Notes under the pieces: generated by a model | Database searches by the model: none | Told to the model about the DNA's origin: nothing | What the model saw: only the letters and a program-made list of their open reading frames with translations | DNA from: Bog-473 sp963809715 | Lineage (GTDB): Bacteria; Actinomycetota; Acidimicrobiia; Acidimicrobiales; RAAP-2 | Assembly: GCA_963809715.1 (NCBI GenBank) | Contig: CAWEKO010000003.1 | Span: 310,001 to 374,000, forward strand | Direction: 5' to 3' | DNA length: 64,000 nucleotides | Program-made: the position numbers and the translations under genes | Shown here: positions 8,988 through 17,740 of the stretch, in pieces | Layout: each line of letters opens with the position of its first letter | Numbering within the stretch: position 1 is the stretch's first letter

Positions 8988-9533
8988 GTGCATCTACTAC
9001 TCGGCAGCCTTACGCCCTCGTCCGTCAGCCTGGCGCTGCTCCTCGCGCGCCTGGTGCTCGGCGTGGTCTTCCTGGCCCACGGCATCAATCACATCATCGG
9101 GGGCGGAAAGATCGCAGGGACGGCCCGTTGGTTCGAGGGCCTGGGGATGCGCCCCGGCATCGTGCACGCCTGGTTCGCCAGCCTGACGGAGGTCGGGGCC
9201 GGTGCGCTGCTCGTCCTCGGGCTGCTGACACCGTTTGCCGGTGCCGGCGTCGTCGGGGTCATGCTCGTCGCCTGGATCACCAATCACCGCACGAACGGGT
9301 TCTTCATCTTTCGCCCCGGCGAGGGCTACGAGTACGTGATGACGCTCACCGTGCTGGGTGTGGTCGTGGGCACCCTCGGCCCGGGACAGTGGAGCATCGA
9401 CGACAAAGTGCATGCCTTCAACGATCTGTGGGGCTGGCCAGGTTTCTGGATTTCGCTGGGCGGGGGAGCGCTCGGGGCCGGACTCCTGCTCGCGACGGCC
9501 TGGAGGCCGCAGAAGAAGGTCGAGGCCGGCTGA
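8988..9533 (+). CDS. DoxX family membrane protein
   Basis: 181 aa, four predicted membrane segments (around residues 12-30, 55-80, 85-105, 130-150 and a C-terminal one). The DoxX pattern LARLVLGVVFLAHGINHI and GLLTPFAGAGVVGVMLVAW is clear. DoxX-type proteins associate with redox or thiol-stress membrane complexes in some Actinobacteria. GTG start at 8988 with GGAGGA at 8978-8983. It is a lone gene, divergent from the SDR with a gap of about 220 bases in which no other gene was seen. Confidence 0.82.
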   Translation: MHLLLGSLTPSSVSLALLLARLVLGVVFLAHGINHIIGGGKIAGTARWFEGLGMRPGIVHAWFASLTEVGAGALLVLGLLTPFAGAGVVGVMLVAWITNHRTNGFFIFRPGEGYEYVMTLTVLGVVVGTLGPGQWSIDDKVHAFNDLWGWPGFWISLGGGALGAGLLLATAWRPQKKVEAG

Positions 9534-9566
9534 GTCAGGGCGCAGCCCGGTCCACCGCCCGCGCCG

Positions 9567-10193
9567 TCACTGCGGCCGTCGGCCCTCGCGCACGGCTTGG
9601 GTGACCAGGCCGATGGCCCAGGTAAGCGTCCGAACGGCCTGCTCGTGGTCCATCTGCCAGTCGGCCGTCAACCGCTCGTAGGCGCCCACGCTCCAGAGCA
9701 CGTCGAGGGCGGCGGCCACACCGGCGGCGTCCTCGGGCGGCCAGTCGGCGGTCCATGCCCGCAGCGCATTGTGCAGCGCGTCGCGCTGGCGCAGGTTGGC
9801 CTCCGTCAGTGTCGGGTCGAGCGGAGGTCTGGGCTCGAAGGGAAACGACGACACGTAGGAGAAGACGCGGGCGGCCACGTCCCTGACGTCCTCGAGCTGC
9901 ATGCCGTCGAGATCGATACCCGCCTCCTGTTCCATCCGGTGCATCACCGCATCACGCAAGCCCCGCTCATTCGTGAAGTAGCGGTAGACGGTGCGCTCGT
10001 TGACGGCCGCCTCGCCGGCCACGCCACGGATGGTCACGGCGCCCCAGTCGCGGACGGATCGGTTGTGCATCAGCGCGCAGGCGGCATCGATGATCCGCTC
10101 CCGGGTCTGCGCCGACCGAGCTCGGCGCACCGGACTGTCGTAGTGCCGCGAGGCCTGGGTCCCGCCTGTCTCGGGCCCCGTAGAGCCGGTCAC
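9567..10193 (-). CDS. TetR family transcriptional regulator
   Basis: About 209 aa. The N-terminal helix-turn-helix is visible as TRERIIDAACALM followed by AVTIRGVAGEAAVNERTVYRYF, the TetR signature. A variable ligand-binding domain rich in Trp follows (RAWTADWPPEDAA). An N-terminal Gly/Thr-rich extension of about 20 residues makes the start uncertain; I chose the GTG at 10193, and a TTG at 10199 is also possible. No Shine-Dalgarno is visible. It lies 66 bases downstream of the frameshifted P450 on the same strand and may regulate it. Confidence 0.82.
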   Translation of the reverse strand: MTGSTGPETGGTQASRHYDSPVRRARSAQTRERIIDAACALMHNRSVRDWGAVTIRGVAGEAAVNERTVYRYFTNERGLRDAVMHRMEQEAGIDLDGMQLEDVRDVAARVFSYVSSFPFEPRPPLDPTLTEANLRQRDALHNALRAWTADWPPEDAAGVAAALDVLWSVGAYERLTADWQMDHEQAVRTLTWAIGLVTQAVREGRRPQ

Positions 10194-10259
10194 GACCAAC
10201 GCTTCAGGAGGGGCGGTGGCGTCGGCACCGGCTGACCGGCGGAGGATCCGTGGAGCGCG

Positions 10260-11455
10260 CTAGCCAATGCGGGCCGGCAGTGTCTCGAAGCCGCGCACGG
10301 TCGACGTCGGCGAGAGCTTTGCGTTGTCCAGGTCGACCTCCCAGTCGGGGAAGCGCGAGAGGATCTCGTCGAGCGCGATCGAGCCCTCGAGCCGGGCCAG
10401 CGCCGCACCCAGGCAGAGGTGGATGCCGTTGCCGAACGTGATGTGGCGACCATCGTTCCGGGTGACGTCGAAGCGGTCGCCATCGGGGAACCTCCGGTCG
10501 TCCCGGTTCGCCGAACCGATGAGGAAGAGGAGCGCGCTGCCTGCAGGGACCGCAACACCGTGCAGGACGATGTCCTCGCGAGCGACGCAGCGCCCGACGT
10601 GCGGTCCCGGTGGCTCGTAGCGGAGGATCTCCTCAATGGCGTTGGGGATCAGCGTGCGGTCCGCCACCAGTCGGGCCCGCTGGTCCGGGTGCTCCGAGAG
10701 GAGCTTGGCCGTCCAGCCGATGAGGCGGTTCGTCGTTTCGTTGCCTGCGCCGGCGACGACCTCGAGGTAGGTCAGGAGCTCCTGGCGGGTCAGCTTGCGC
10801 TCGGTGCCCGTCTCGTCGGTGAACTCGACGTTGAGCAGCTCGGTCATGATGTCGTCGGACGGGTGCGCGGCCCGCCACTCGATGTAGTCGCCGAACATCT
10901 CGCCGGTCACGAAGTTCTCGCGGACCTTCATCGGCTCACCCTCTTTGGTCCGCAGGTTGTTGTCCACGTATTCGCGGACCGATTCCTGGTCCGACTCGGG
11001 GATGCCGAGCAACATCCCGATGACCTGCATGGGCATTTTGGATCCGAAATCGGTGATGAAGTCGAGCCGGTCGGCACCGACGAACGGATCGAGACTGCGG
11101 GCACAGAACTCCCGGATTTTCGGTTCGAGCTCGGCCACCCGGCGCGGGGAGAAGGCGCGGAGAGCAGGCGCCGGTGGATGGTGTGGGTCGGCGGGTCTTC
11201 GAAGATCAGGATGCCCTTGGGCATCTCGATGTTCGCCTTGATGAGTTCGATGATCCCGCCCCGACCCGAGATGAAGCTCTGGGCGTCGAGGAAACCCTTC
11301 TCGACGTCCTCGAACCGGCTCGCCGCGTAGAAGTCGTGGACGTCGTTGTAATAGAGCGGCGCCTCTTCCCGGAGCCGTCGGTACACCGGATACGGGTTGG
11401 CGTTGATGTCGACGTCGTACGGGTCGTAGTAGACGTCGGTCGTGCTGGTGGTCAC
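10260..11455 (-). pseudogene. Cytochrome P450 with a single-base frameshift
   Basis: A complete P450 is split over two frames. The first frame starts at GTG 11455 and carries the N-terminus through the C-helix (PPTHTIHRRLLS). After that, near 11157-11161, one base is missing (restoring one C gives LLSRAFSPRRVAELEPKI). The second frame continues with the I-helix AGAGNETTNRL, ExxR in EEILRYEPP, and the heme loop FGNGIHLCLG. The reconstructed length is about 398 aa, normal for the family, and every P450 motif is intact, so the break is recent or a sequence error. The best neighbours by context are lipid/steroid-type CYPs. It is divergent from the acyl-CoA mutase gene. Confidence 0.85.
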
Positions 11456-11509
11456 CCTGTCTGGCCCCGATCTCTCAATTCACGTCAGAGTGTGACATGA
11501 AGTCCGAGG

Positions 11510-11521
11510 CCGGTCAACCGG
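11510..11521. repeat. Short inverted repeat in the P450-mutase divergent region
   Basis: CCGGTCAACCGG pairs CCGGT with ACCGG around CA. It lies between the divergent P450 and acyl-CoA mutase genes and is a candidate operator for a nearby TetR or MarR regulator. The same region holds TCTCAATT at 11471-11478, matching half of the palindrome in front of the second P450. Confidence 0.3.
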
Positions 11522-11555
11522 AAAATACTTTGACGTTGAACTATTCTTGACGGGC

Positions 11556-13184
11556 ATGGCAGACCACGACTCCTGGCGGCAGGATTACGAGCGTTCGCCG
11601 CGGCACGACACGCGCTTCGAGACGATGTCGGGCGTGCCGCTCGAGCCTGTCTACGGGCCCGACGGGGCGGAGCTTCCCGGACAGTTTCCCTACACGCGGG
11701 GTCCCTACGCCTCCATGTACCGCTCGCGCCTGTGGACAATGCGCCAGTTCGCCGGCTTCGGGTCAGCGGCCGACACGAACGAGCGCTTCAAAGAGTTGCT
11801 GCGGGCCGGTGGCGACGGGCTGTCGACGGCCTTCGACATGCCCACGCTGCTCGGGTGTGACTCCGACCACCCCTTGGCCCGGGGCGAGGTGGGCCGAGCC
11901 GGGGTCGCCGTGGACACGCAGGCGGACATGGAACGGCTCTTCGCCGACATCGATCTGGGCCGGGTCTCGACGTCGATGACCATCAATTCACCGGCCGCAC
12001 CACTCCTGGCCATGTACATCGGTGTGGCCGACCGCACGGGGGTCGAGCGGGCCCGCCTCTCGGGCACGCTGCAGAACGACATTTTGAAGGAGTACCAGGC
12101 TCAGAAGGAGTACGTGTTCCCGCCGCGGCCGTCGGTGCGTCTCGTGACCGACGTCATGCGGTTCTGCGCGGTGGAGATGCCCAGGTGGCATGCGGTCTCC
12201 GTCTCGGGCTACCACATCAGGGAGGCGGGATCGACGGCGGCCCAGGAGCTCGCGTTCACCTTGGCCAACGGATTCGCGTACGTCGAGGCCGCGTTGGCGG
12301 CGGGGATGGCGATCGACGACTTCGCGCCGCGACTGAGCTTCTTCTTCAATGCCCACAGTGACTTCTTCGAAGAGATCGCCAAGTATCGTGCCGCCCGCCG
12401 TATCTGGGCGCTCTGGATGCGCGACCGCTACGGAGCGAACGACGGCCGTTCGACCCAGCTGCGCTTCCATACGCAGACCGCCGGCGTGTCCCTCACGGCA
12501 CAACAGCCCGAGGTGAATCTGGTGCGCGTGGCCATCGAAGCATTGGCCGGCGTGCTCGGGGGCACCCAGAGCCTGCACACCGACGCGTTCGACGAGGCCC
12601 TGGCGTTGCCGACCGAGCACGCCGCACGCCTGGCGCTGCGCACGCAACAGGTGATCGCCGAGGAGTCCGGAGTCGTGCACGTGGCGGATCCGCTCGGTGG
12701 GTCGTGGTTCGTCGAGGAGCTCACCGACGAACTGCAGCGTCAGGCGGAGGAGATCTTCAGCCATATCGACGTCAGCGGGTCCGGGTCCATGCTCGAAGGC
12801 GTGTTGGCGTGCATCGACGACGGCTGGTTCACGTCCGAGATCGCGGACGCCTCTTACGCCTTCCAATCCAAGATCGCCCGCGGCGAGTGGGTGCAGGTTG
12901 GGGTCAACGGTTACGTGGAGGACGACGGGGTGTCGCCCTCGACGCTGGTCATCGATCCGGGCGTCGAGGCTGAGCAGATCGAGCGCCTGGCCTCCGTGAA
13001 GCAGGAGCGGGACGACGACGCCGTGCGGCGTGCGCTGTCCCGGCTGAGCACAGAAGCCGTCGATCCGGAGGTGAACCTCATGCCGGCACTCATCGAGGCT
13101 GCTCGGAGCATGGTCACGGTCGGTGAGGCCATGGGTGCGCTCGAGTCGGTCTTCGGGACGTACGTGGAGCGCCAGGTCGCCTGA
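11556..13184 (+). CDS. B12-dependent acyl-CoA mutase large subunit, isobutyryl-CoA-mutase-like
   Basis: Catalytic TIM-barrel subunit of the methylmalonyl-CoA mutase family (542 aa from the ATG at 11556), without the C-terminal cobalamin domain. Conserved blocks are LSTAFDMPTLLG, SGTLQNDILKEY, SGYHIREAGS (Tyr219, His220), FAPRLSFFF and GVLGGTQSLHTDAFDE. Residues that set substrate choice read Phe65 (in TMRQFAGF), Ala92 (LSTA) and Gln183 (QAQKEY). Phe plus Gln is the isobutyryl-CoA mutase pattern; methylmalonyl-CoA mutase has Tyr and Arg, and 2-hydroxyisobutyryl-CoA mutase has Ile, Asp and Gln. No B12-binding partner or MeaB chaperone gene lies in the window. No Shine-Dalgarno is seen, and TATTCT at 11542-11547 ends eight bases before the ATG, so the mRNA may be leaderless. 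Confidence 0.88.
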   Translation: MADHDSWRQDYERSPRHDTRFETMSGVPLEPVYGPDGAELPGQFPYTRGPYASMYRSRLWTMRQFAGFGSAADTNERFKELLRAGGDGLSTAFDMPTLLGCDSDHPLARGEVGRAGVAVDTQADMERLFADIDLGRVSTSMTINSPAAPLLAMYIGVADRTGVERARLSGTLQNDILKEYQAQKEYVFPPRPSVRLVTDVMRFCAVEMPRWHAVSVSGYHIREAGSTAAQELAFTLANGFAYVEAALAAGMAIDDFAPRLSFFFNAHSDFFEEIAKYRAARRIWALWMRDRYGANDGRSTQLRFHTQTAGVSLTAQQPEVNLVRVAIEALAGVLGGTQSLHTDAFDEALALPTEHAARLALRTQQVIAEESGVVHVADPLGGSWFVEELTDELQRQAEEIFSHIDVSGSGSMLEGVLACIDDGWFTSEIADASYAFQSKIARGEWVQVGVNGYVEDDGVSPSTLVIDPGVEAEQIERLASVKQERDDDAVRRALSRLSTEAVDPEVNLMPALIEAARSMVTVGEAMGALESVFGTYVERQVA

Positions 13185-13239
13185 GCGTGACGCTCCCACC
13201 CGCGCGGCCGGCCCCCGCCTGGCCCTGCGGAGCGTCCTC

Positions 13240-13749
13240 GTGACCGAAACCGGACATCTGCCCTTCGACCCGATCGCCGAGGCGATGCGTCACTGGCGCG
13301 GTCACGGGTGGGAAGGGGCCGTCCGCGGCATGGGGGTCGTGACCTCGGTGATCCGGGTCGAGCAGATCCTGGCCGGCCGGGCCGAGGCCGAAGTCCGTCC
13401 GCTCGGTTTGACCTTTGCCCGCTACGAGGTGCTGATGTTGCTCCTCTTCTCGAAGCACGGAGAGCTGCCGTTGGGCAAGATCGGTGAGCGGCTGCAGGTG
13501 GCGCCGGGCAGTGTGACCAACGCAGTCGGCCGCCTCGAGCGGGACCGCCTCGTCCGTCGGCGGGTGAACCCCGACGACGGACGGGGGGTTCTCGCCGCCA
13601 TCACCTCACACGGGCGCGACCTGGCCCTGGAGGCCACGTCCGCGCTCAACGGCTCACTCTTCGGCGCGGTGGAGCTGTCTCCCTCGGACACCGACACCCT
13701 CTTTCGCCTGCTCGGCAAGCTGCGGCAGCGGGCCGGCGACTTCGACTGA
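13240..13749 (+). CDS. MarR family transcriptional regulator
   Basis: 169 aa winged-helix regulator. The DNA-binding core is GLTFARYEVLMLL, then LPLGKIGERLQVAPGSVTNAVGRLERDRLVRRR with the wing NPDDGRGVLAAIT. The start is the GTG at 13240, preceded by CGGAG; longer in-frame starts run through the mutase 3' end and encode unlike sequence. A 14-bp palindrome overlaps the promoter of the downstream P450, so this MarR protein probably represses that P450 and responds to its substrate or a CoA ester. Confidence 0.87.
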   Translation: MTETGHLPFDPIAEAMRHWRGHGWEGAVRGMGVVTSVIRVEQILAGRAEAEVRPLGLTFARYEVLMLLLFSKHGELPLGKIGERLQVAPGSVTNAVGRLERDRLVRRRVNPDDGRGVLAAITSHGRDLALEATSALNGSLFGAVELSPSDTDTLFRLLGKLRQRAGDFD

Positions 13750-13772
13750 CCGAGGTCGGCCGGAAGGGCCCT

Positions 13773-13822
13773 TGGACAGCCCTCGCCGGAGCTTCTATTC
13801 TCAATTGAGAAGAACGTGGTTC
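13773..13822 (+). promoter_or_regulatory. P450 promoter with overlapping MarR-like palindromes
   Basis: TGGACA at 13773-13778 and TATTCT at 13796-13801 are 17 bases apart, a plausible SigA-type promoter. The perfect palindrome TTCTCAATTGAGAA at 13798-13811 covers the -10 end and the start point. A second inverted repeat, AGAAC-GTG-GTTCT, follows at 13810-13822. Binding there would block transcription of the P450 gene that starts at 13868. The adjacent MarR gene is the obvious candidate. Confidence 0.6.
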
Positions 13823-13867
13823 TCACACCGGGCACCCCGTAGCTCGCACGCAAGGAGGAGGCCGTCA

Positions 13868-15151
13868 GTGCCGGAGTACGACGACATCGATTTCTTCCGG
13901 GGCAACGAACTCATCGCCGACCCGTACCCGTACTTCGACCACCTGCGGTCGGGCTGCCCCGTCCAGCGCGAGCCCAAGCACGGGGTGGTCATGGTCACCG
14001 GATACGAGGAAGCGGTCTCGGTGTACACGAACACCTCCACGTTCTCGTCCTGCAACTCGGTGACCGGACCGTTTCCCGGTTTCCCAGTGCCGCTCGAGGG
14101 CGACGACGTGAGCGACGAAATTGAGCAGCATCGCGATGAACTGCCCTTCAGCGACCAGATCACGACCATGGATCCGCCCAAGCACAAGGCGCACCGGGGG
14201 CTGCTGATGCGCTTGATCACGCCGAAGCGTCTGCGTGAGAACGAGGACTTCATGTGGCGCCACGCCGACCGTCAGATCGACGAGTTCGTGGAGAGGGGCC
14301 AATGCGAGTTCATCCGCGACTTCGCCGGTCCCTTCACGCTCTACGTGATCGCCGATCTTCTGGGTGTTCCCGAAGAGGACCACGAGTGGTTCCGCGAGGA
14401 ACTCCAAGGTGGTGGCCACAACCGTGATCAAGGGCTGGGGAGCACCGGCTCACGCACGATGAGCCACTCACCCCTCGAGTTCCTCTACGACAGCCTGTCG
14501 ACGTACGTGGAAGAGCGTCGGCGCGAGCCCCGTGAGGACGTGTTGACCGGCCTGGCCACGGCCACCTTCCCCGACGGATCGATGCCCGAGGTGATCGACG
14601 TTGTCCGAGTGGCGGCCAACGTGTTCTCGGCCGGTCAGGAGACGACGGTCCGGTTGCTCGGTGCCGCCTTACAGACCATCGGGGACAACCCCGACATCCA
14701 GAGCCGCCTCCGGGAGGACAGCAGCCTCATCGCCGACTTCGTCGAGGAGTGCCTGCGATTCGAGAGTCCGGTGAAGGGCGACTTCCGGCTTGCTCGGACC
14801 GGGTCGACGGTGGGCGGAGTCGACATCCCCGCCGGCTCGACGATCATGGTGCTCAACGGTGCCGCCGGACGCGATCCCCGCCGCTTCGAGGAGCCGGATC
14901 GATTCCAGATGGACCGGCCCAACGCCAAGGAGCACCTGGCTTTCGGGCGCGGCCCCCACGCCTGCCCCGGGGGCCCGCTGGCCCGGGCGGAGACCCGGAT
15001 CAGCATCGAGCGGCTCCTGGCTCGAATGGGCGACATCCGGATCTCCGAGTCGGCCCACGGCCCGGTCGGCAACCGTCACTATGACTATGTCCCGACCTAC
15101 ATTCTGCGCGGGCTTACCCAGCTCCACTTGGAGTTCACGCCAACGGCCTGA
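13868..15151 (+). CDS. Cytochrome P450
   Basis: 427 aa soluble bacterial P450. The N-terminal ELIADPYPYFDHLR is typical of class I bacterial CYPs, the I-helix reads FSAGQETTVRLLG, ExxR is in EECLRFESPVKG, and the heme loop is FGRGPHACPGGPLARAE. GTG start at 13868 with AGGAGGAG at 13853-13860. It needs an external ferredoxin and reductase; none lies beside it, although a ferredoxin gene sits at 26.7 kb. It is probably controlled by the upstream MarR protein. The substrate is unknown; neighbouring acyl-CoA mutase and hydratase genes suggest a lipid, terpenoid or branched acid. Confidence 0.9.
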   Translation: MPEYDDIDFFRGNELIADPYPYFDHLRSGCPVQREPKHGVVMVTGYEEAVSVYTNTSTFSSCNSVTGPFPGFPVPLEGDDVSDEIEQHRDELPFSDQITTMDPPKHKAHRGLLMRLITPKRLRENEDFMWRHADRQIDEFVERGQCEFIRDFAGPFTLYVIADLLGVPEEDHEWFREELQGGGHNRDQGLGSTGSRTMSHSPLEFLYDSLSTYVEERRREPREDVLTGLATATFPDGSMPEVIDVVRVAANVFSAGQETTVRLLGAALQTIGDNPDIQSRLREDSSLIADFVEECLRFESPVKGDFRLARTGSTVGGVDIPAGSTIMVLNGAAGRDPRRFEEPDRFQMDRPNAKEHLAFGRGPHACPGGPLARAETRISIERLLARMGDIRISESAHGPVGNRHYDYVPTYILRGLTQLHLEFTPTA

Positions 15152-15170
15152 CCGGGAGCGACGTGCCGGC

Positions 15171-16058
15171 TCAGGAGTCCCGGGTCCTGAGCGCTCCGAT
15201 CACCGATGCGCCGAACTCCGCCACCGTCTCGGCCGGAGCGAAGTCAGTGAACCAGACGTAGATGCGTTCGACCCCTCGTTCGCTGAGCGAGGCGAATTCG
15301 TCGACCAGCTCAGTGGGCGATCCGGCCACGATGCTCTTGCCGAACCGGCGCTGCGCGGTCGTGACGATCTCCTCGCGGCGGTCCTCTGATGCGATGAGCG
15401 CCGTCTGCAACTGCAGCGAAGGCCGGGCCCGGCCGGCCTGTGGCCGCAGTTCGTCGTAGCGATCCAGGATCCCAATGTGCAGGTTCCACCAGTCCGCGTA
15501 CGTGGCGACCAGTTCCATCGTCTTCTTGCCGGCCCCACCGATGACGATGGGGATGCGCGTGATCGGAGTCGGCCGTTGTTGGGCCGAATGCAGCGTGAAG
15601 TGCTCTCCTTCGTAGTCGAAGGCTTCGCCACGCCAGAGCGCGGTGATGATGTCGAGCGATTCCTTGAGCCGGCTGACCCGGAACCGCGGTTCGGTCGATC
15701 CCACCCCGAAGGTGTCGAACTCGCGGGCGACCGAGCCCCAGCCGATGCCGAGCTCGAAGCGGCCACCGGAGGCATGGTCCAGTGAGACCGCCTCCCGGGC
15801 CAGCTGCGCCGGATGGCGAAAGGAGTCACACAGAACCAGAGAGCCCAGGGAGAGGCGGGACGTGTGCGCGGCGAGCCACGTCGTGGAGATCATGGCCTCG
15901 AACATCGGCTGATCCTCGGCCAGTGGGGGTGCCATGTGGTCCATGCCGGCGATGCCGTCGAACCCTGCCGCCTCGGCGGTGCGCGCCCGCTCGACCATTT
16001 GGTCGAGCGACAGGCGCATCTGGGGCAGGTAGAGCCAGAACTCGAGAGACGGTGCCAT
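15171..16058 (-). CDS. LLM class F420-dependent oxidoreductase
   Basis: 295 aa luciferase-like monooxygenase fold. Typical blocks are EAAGFDGIAGMDH near the N-terminus, LSLGSLVLCDSFRHPAQLAREAVSLDHASGGRFELGIGWG split across the core, and IPIVIGGAGKKTMELVATYADWWN. The conserved non-prolyl cis-peptide region and GxGxG-like loop fit F420-using actinobacterial members more than FMN monooxygenases, though cofactor choice is inference. It is convergent with the P450 gene (19 bases between stops) and lies 73 bases downstream of the enoyl-CoA hydratase on the same strand. Confidence 0.85.
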   Translation of the reverse strand: MAPSLEFWLYLPQMRLSLDQMVERARTAEAAGFDGIAGMDHMAPPLAEDQPMFEAMISTTWLAAHTSRLSLGSLVLCDSFRHPAQLAREAVSLDHASGGRFELGIGWGSVAREFDTFGVGSTEPRFRVSRLKESLDIITALWRGEAFDYEGEHFTLHSAQQRPTPITRIPIVIGGAGKKTMELVATYADWWNLHIGILDRYDELRPQAGRARPSLQLQTALIASEDRREEIVTTAQRRFGKSIVAGSPTELVDEFASLSERGVERIYVWFTDFAPAETVAEFGASVIGALRTRDS

Positions 16059-16131
16059 GGCCGTCGAGACTACAGAGCCGGGTCGCCCCTGCTTCCGCCC
16101 TCTCTTCGGGCCAGCGTCGCGCCGGCCCGGA

Positions 16132-16914
16132 TCAGCGCCACTTGAAGTCGGGCTCGCGTTTTTCCATGAAGGCGCGCCGGGCCTCCCGCGCGTCGTCGAA
16201 CCCCTGCAGGCGCGCCGTGTACTCCTGCTCGGTCCGGTAGGCGTCGCGGAACGAGAGGTGCTCGACCCGATTCATCGACTCCTTCGCCAGCCGCAATGCG
16301 ATGGGGCTCTTCGCGGCCAGCTGCGTGGCCAGCACGTGGGCCGTCGCGGCCAAGTCGGCGCTCGGCACGACGGCGCGGAGAGCACCCAACCGGTACAGCT
16401 CATCGGCGGAGATCTGCTCGCCCGTGAAGAAGAGCTCGCGCGCCTTGTGCCGTCCGACGAGGAGGGACAAGTGTGAGCTCGCACCGAGCAGGCCGACGTT
16501 GATCTCCGTCGTGCCGAACCGGGCGTTCTCCGAAGCGATCAGGATGTCGCAGCAGGCCGCAAACGCGACCCCGGCGCCGAGGGCCGGGCCGTTGATGGCG
16601 CCGATGACGGGGACGGCGCAGTCCACGATCGCCCACATGGCGTCGCGGGCCGTGCTGCCCGGGTCGGTGACCGCCCGCGCGCTGACGGTCTCCGGATCCG
16701 CGTGCTCGTCGACAGACCTGAGATCGACGCCGGCCATGAACGCTTTGGTGCCGCTGGCCGTCAGGACGGCCACCCGGACGTCGCGGTCCGTGCTGAGGGT
16801 CAGGAAGACGTCGCGCAGCTCGGCCATCGTCGCCCGCGTGATGGCGTTCACCGGAGGCCGGTCCAGGGTGACCGTGGCGATGTGGTCCTCGAGCTGGACG
16901 GTGATATCCGGCAT
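16132..16914 (-). CDS. Enoyl-CoA hydratase/isomerase family protein
   Basis: 260 aa crotonase-fold protein of normal length. IATVTLDRPPVNAITRATM opens the fold. Oxyanion segments are KAFMAGVDL and INGPALGAGVAFAACCDILIAS, and a Glu stands in FGTTEINVGLLG at the place of the first catalytic Glu. ATG start at 16914. It is upstream of the LLM oxidoreductase on the same strand. A step in acyl-CoA degradation is the simplest role. Confidence 0.86.
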   Translation of the reverse strand: MPDITVQLEDHIATVTLDRPPVNAITRATMAELRDVFLTLSTDRDVRVAVLTASGTKAFMAGVDLRSVDEHADPETVSARAVTDPGSTARDAMWAIVDCAVPVIGAINGPALGAGVAFAACCDILIASENARFGTTEINVGLLGASSHLSLLVGRHKARELFFTGEQISADELYRLGALRAVVPSADLAATAHVLATQLAAKSPIALRLAKESMNRVEHLSFRDAYRTEQEYTARLQGFDDAREARRAFMEKREPDFKWR

Positions 16915-17117
16915 AGGAGACGGAGCCTACCGAGCGACCCGATCGAGGGATCGTGGGTCGCCGCGGATGGGTCGGAGCGACCTTCCCGGCAAAGACAGGC
17001 GTTCCGGAGCCGACCCGCGGGTGCCCCCTTCCGTCAGATCAAGCCCTGTGGAGCCTCGATGATGCACCCGCTCAGACGGTGTCCGGCCCCCAAAACCTAG
17101 CAATCCCCTAAATACGA

Positions 17118-17152
17118 TTGACTTACTCGGCTTTATCTTCTAACCTCGTGAA
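17118..17152 (+). promoter_or_regulatory. Promoter of a probably leaderless cysteine dioxygenase mRNA
   Basis: TTGACT at 17118-17123 and TAACCT at 17141-17146 are separated by exactly 17 bases. The ATG at 17153 is six bases past the -10, where transcription should start, and no Shine-Dalgarno is present. The message is therefore predicted to be leaderless. Confidence 0.65.
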
Positions 17153-17740
17153 ATGTCCCGCACAGCCGTCATCGCCCCATCCCGGAAGCGCCGCCGCCGG
17201 CACGTCAGCTCGCCCCACCCCGCCCAAACCATCGGGATGGATCCCTATGAAGTCGCCGGCCGGCTCGCCCCCCTCCTGCACTGGGAGGAGGTCTCCGACG
17301 TCGTCGAGCGCAGCTGGCGGCTAGTGGCGCGGACGCCCGATTTCGACGCCTGGGTGATCGTCTGGCCGGTCGGGGGCCGGGTCGAATTGCACGATCACGG
17401 CATGTCACGTGGGGCGCTCAGCGTGCTCAGTGGGACGTTGGTCGAGACCGTTCCGCACAGGGACGAATGGGGCCGGCTGGACCTCCTTCGTTGCGACCTG
17501 CAGACTGGGGTCACGCTCCGCTTCGATCAGGGTCATGTGCACGATGTCCTCAACGAGGGACCAGAGCCGGCCCTCAGTCTGCACGTCTACAGCCCGGCGT
17601 TGACCTCCATGACCCATTTCGACCTGGTGGGCGATCAGCTGGCGGCCCGTGAGGTCAGCTTCACCGACGACGGGTGGGAGGACGAGAAGGGTTCGGTGCT
17701 CCTGGATGCGGCCGCCCTGCGGCTCATGGGGGCGCAGTGA
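17153..17740 (+). CDS. Cysteine dioxygenase family protein
   Basis: 195 aa cupin-type non-heme iron enzyme expected to oxidise cysteine (or a related thiol such as 3-mercaptopropionate) to the sulfinate. The metal ligands are in ELHDHGMSRGALSVLSG (HxH), with the third His in FDQGHVHDVLN. DRW-like and LHVYSP segments fit the family. A basic N-terminal tail (SRKRRRRH) of about 25 residues precedes the domain; if the true start were the later Met in TIGMDPYEV, the promoter position would not fit as well. The stop overlaps the GTG of a rhodanese gene, so sulfinate/sulfite or persulfide handling is coupled. Confidence 0.84.
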   Translation: MSRTAVIAPSRKRRRRHVSSPHPAQTIGMDPYEVAGRLAPLLHWEEVSDVVERSWRLVARTPDFDAWVIVWPVGGRVELHDHGMSRGALSVLSGTLVETVPHRDEWGRLDLLRCDLQTGVTLRFDQGHVHDVLNEGPEPALSLHVYSPALTSMTHFDLVGDQLAAREVSFTDDGWEDEKGSVLLDAAALRLMGAQ

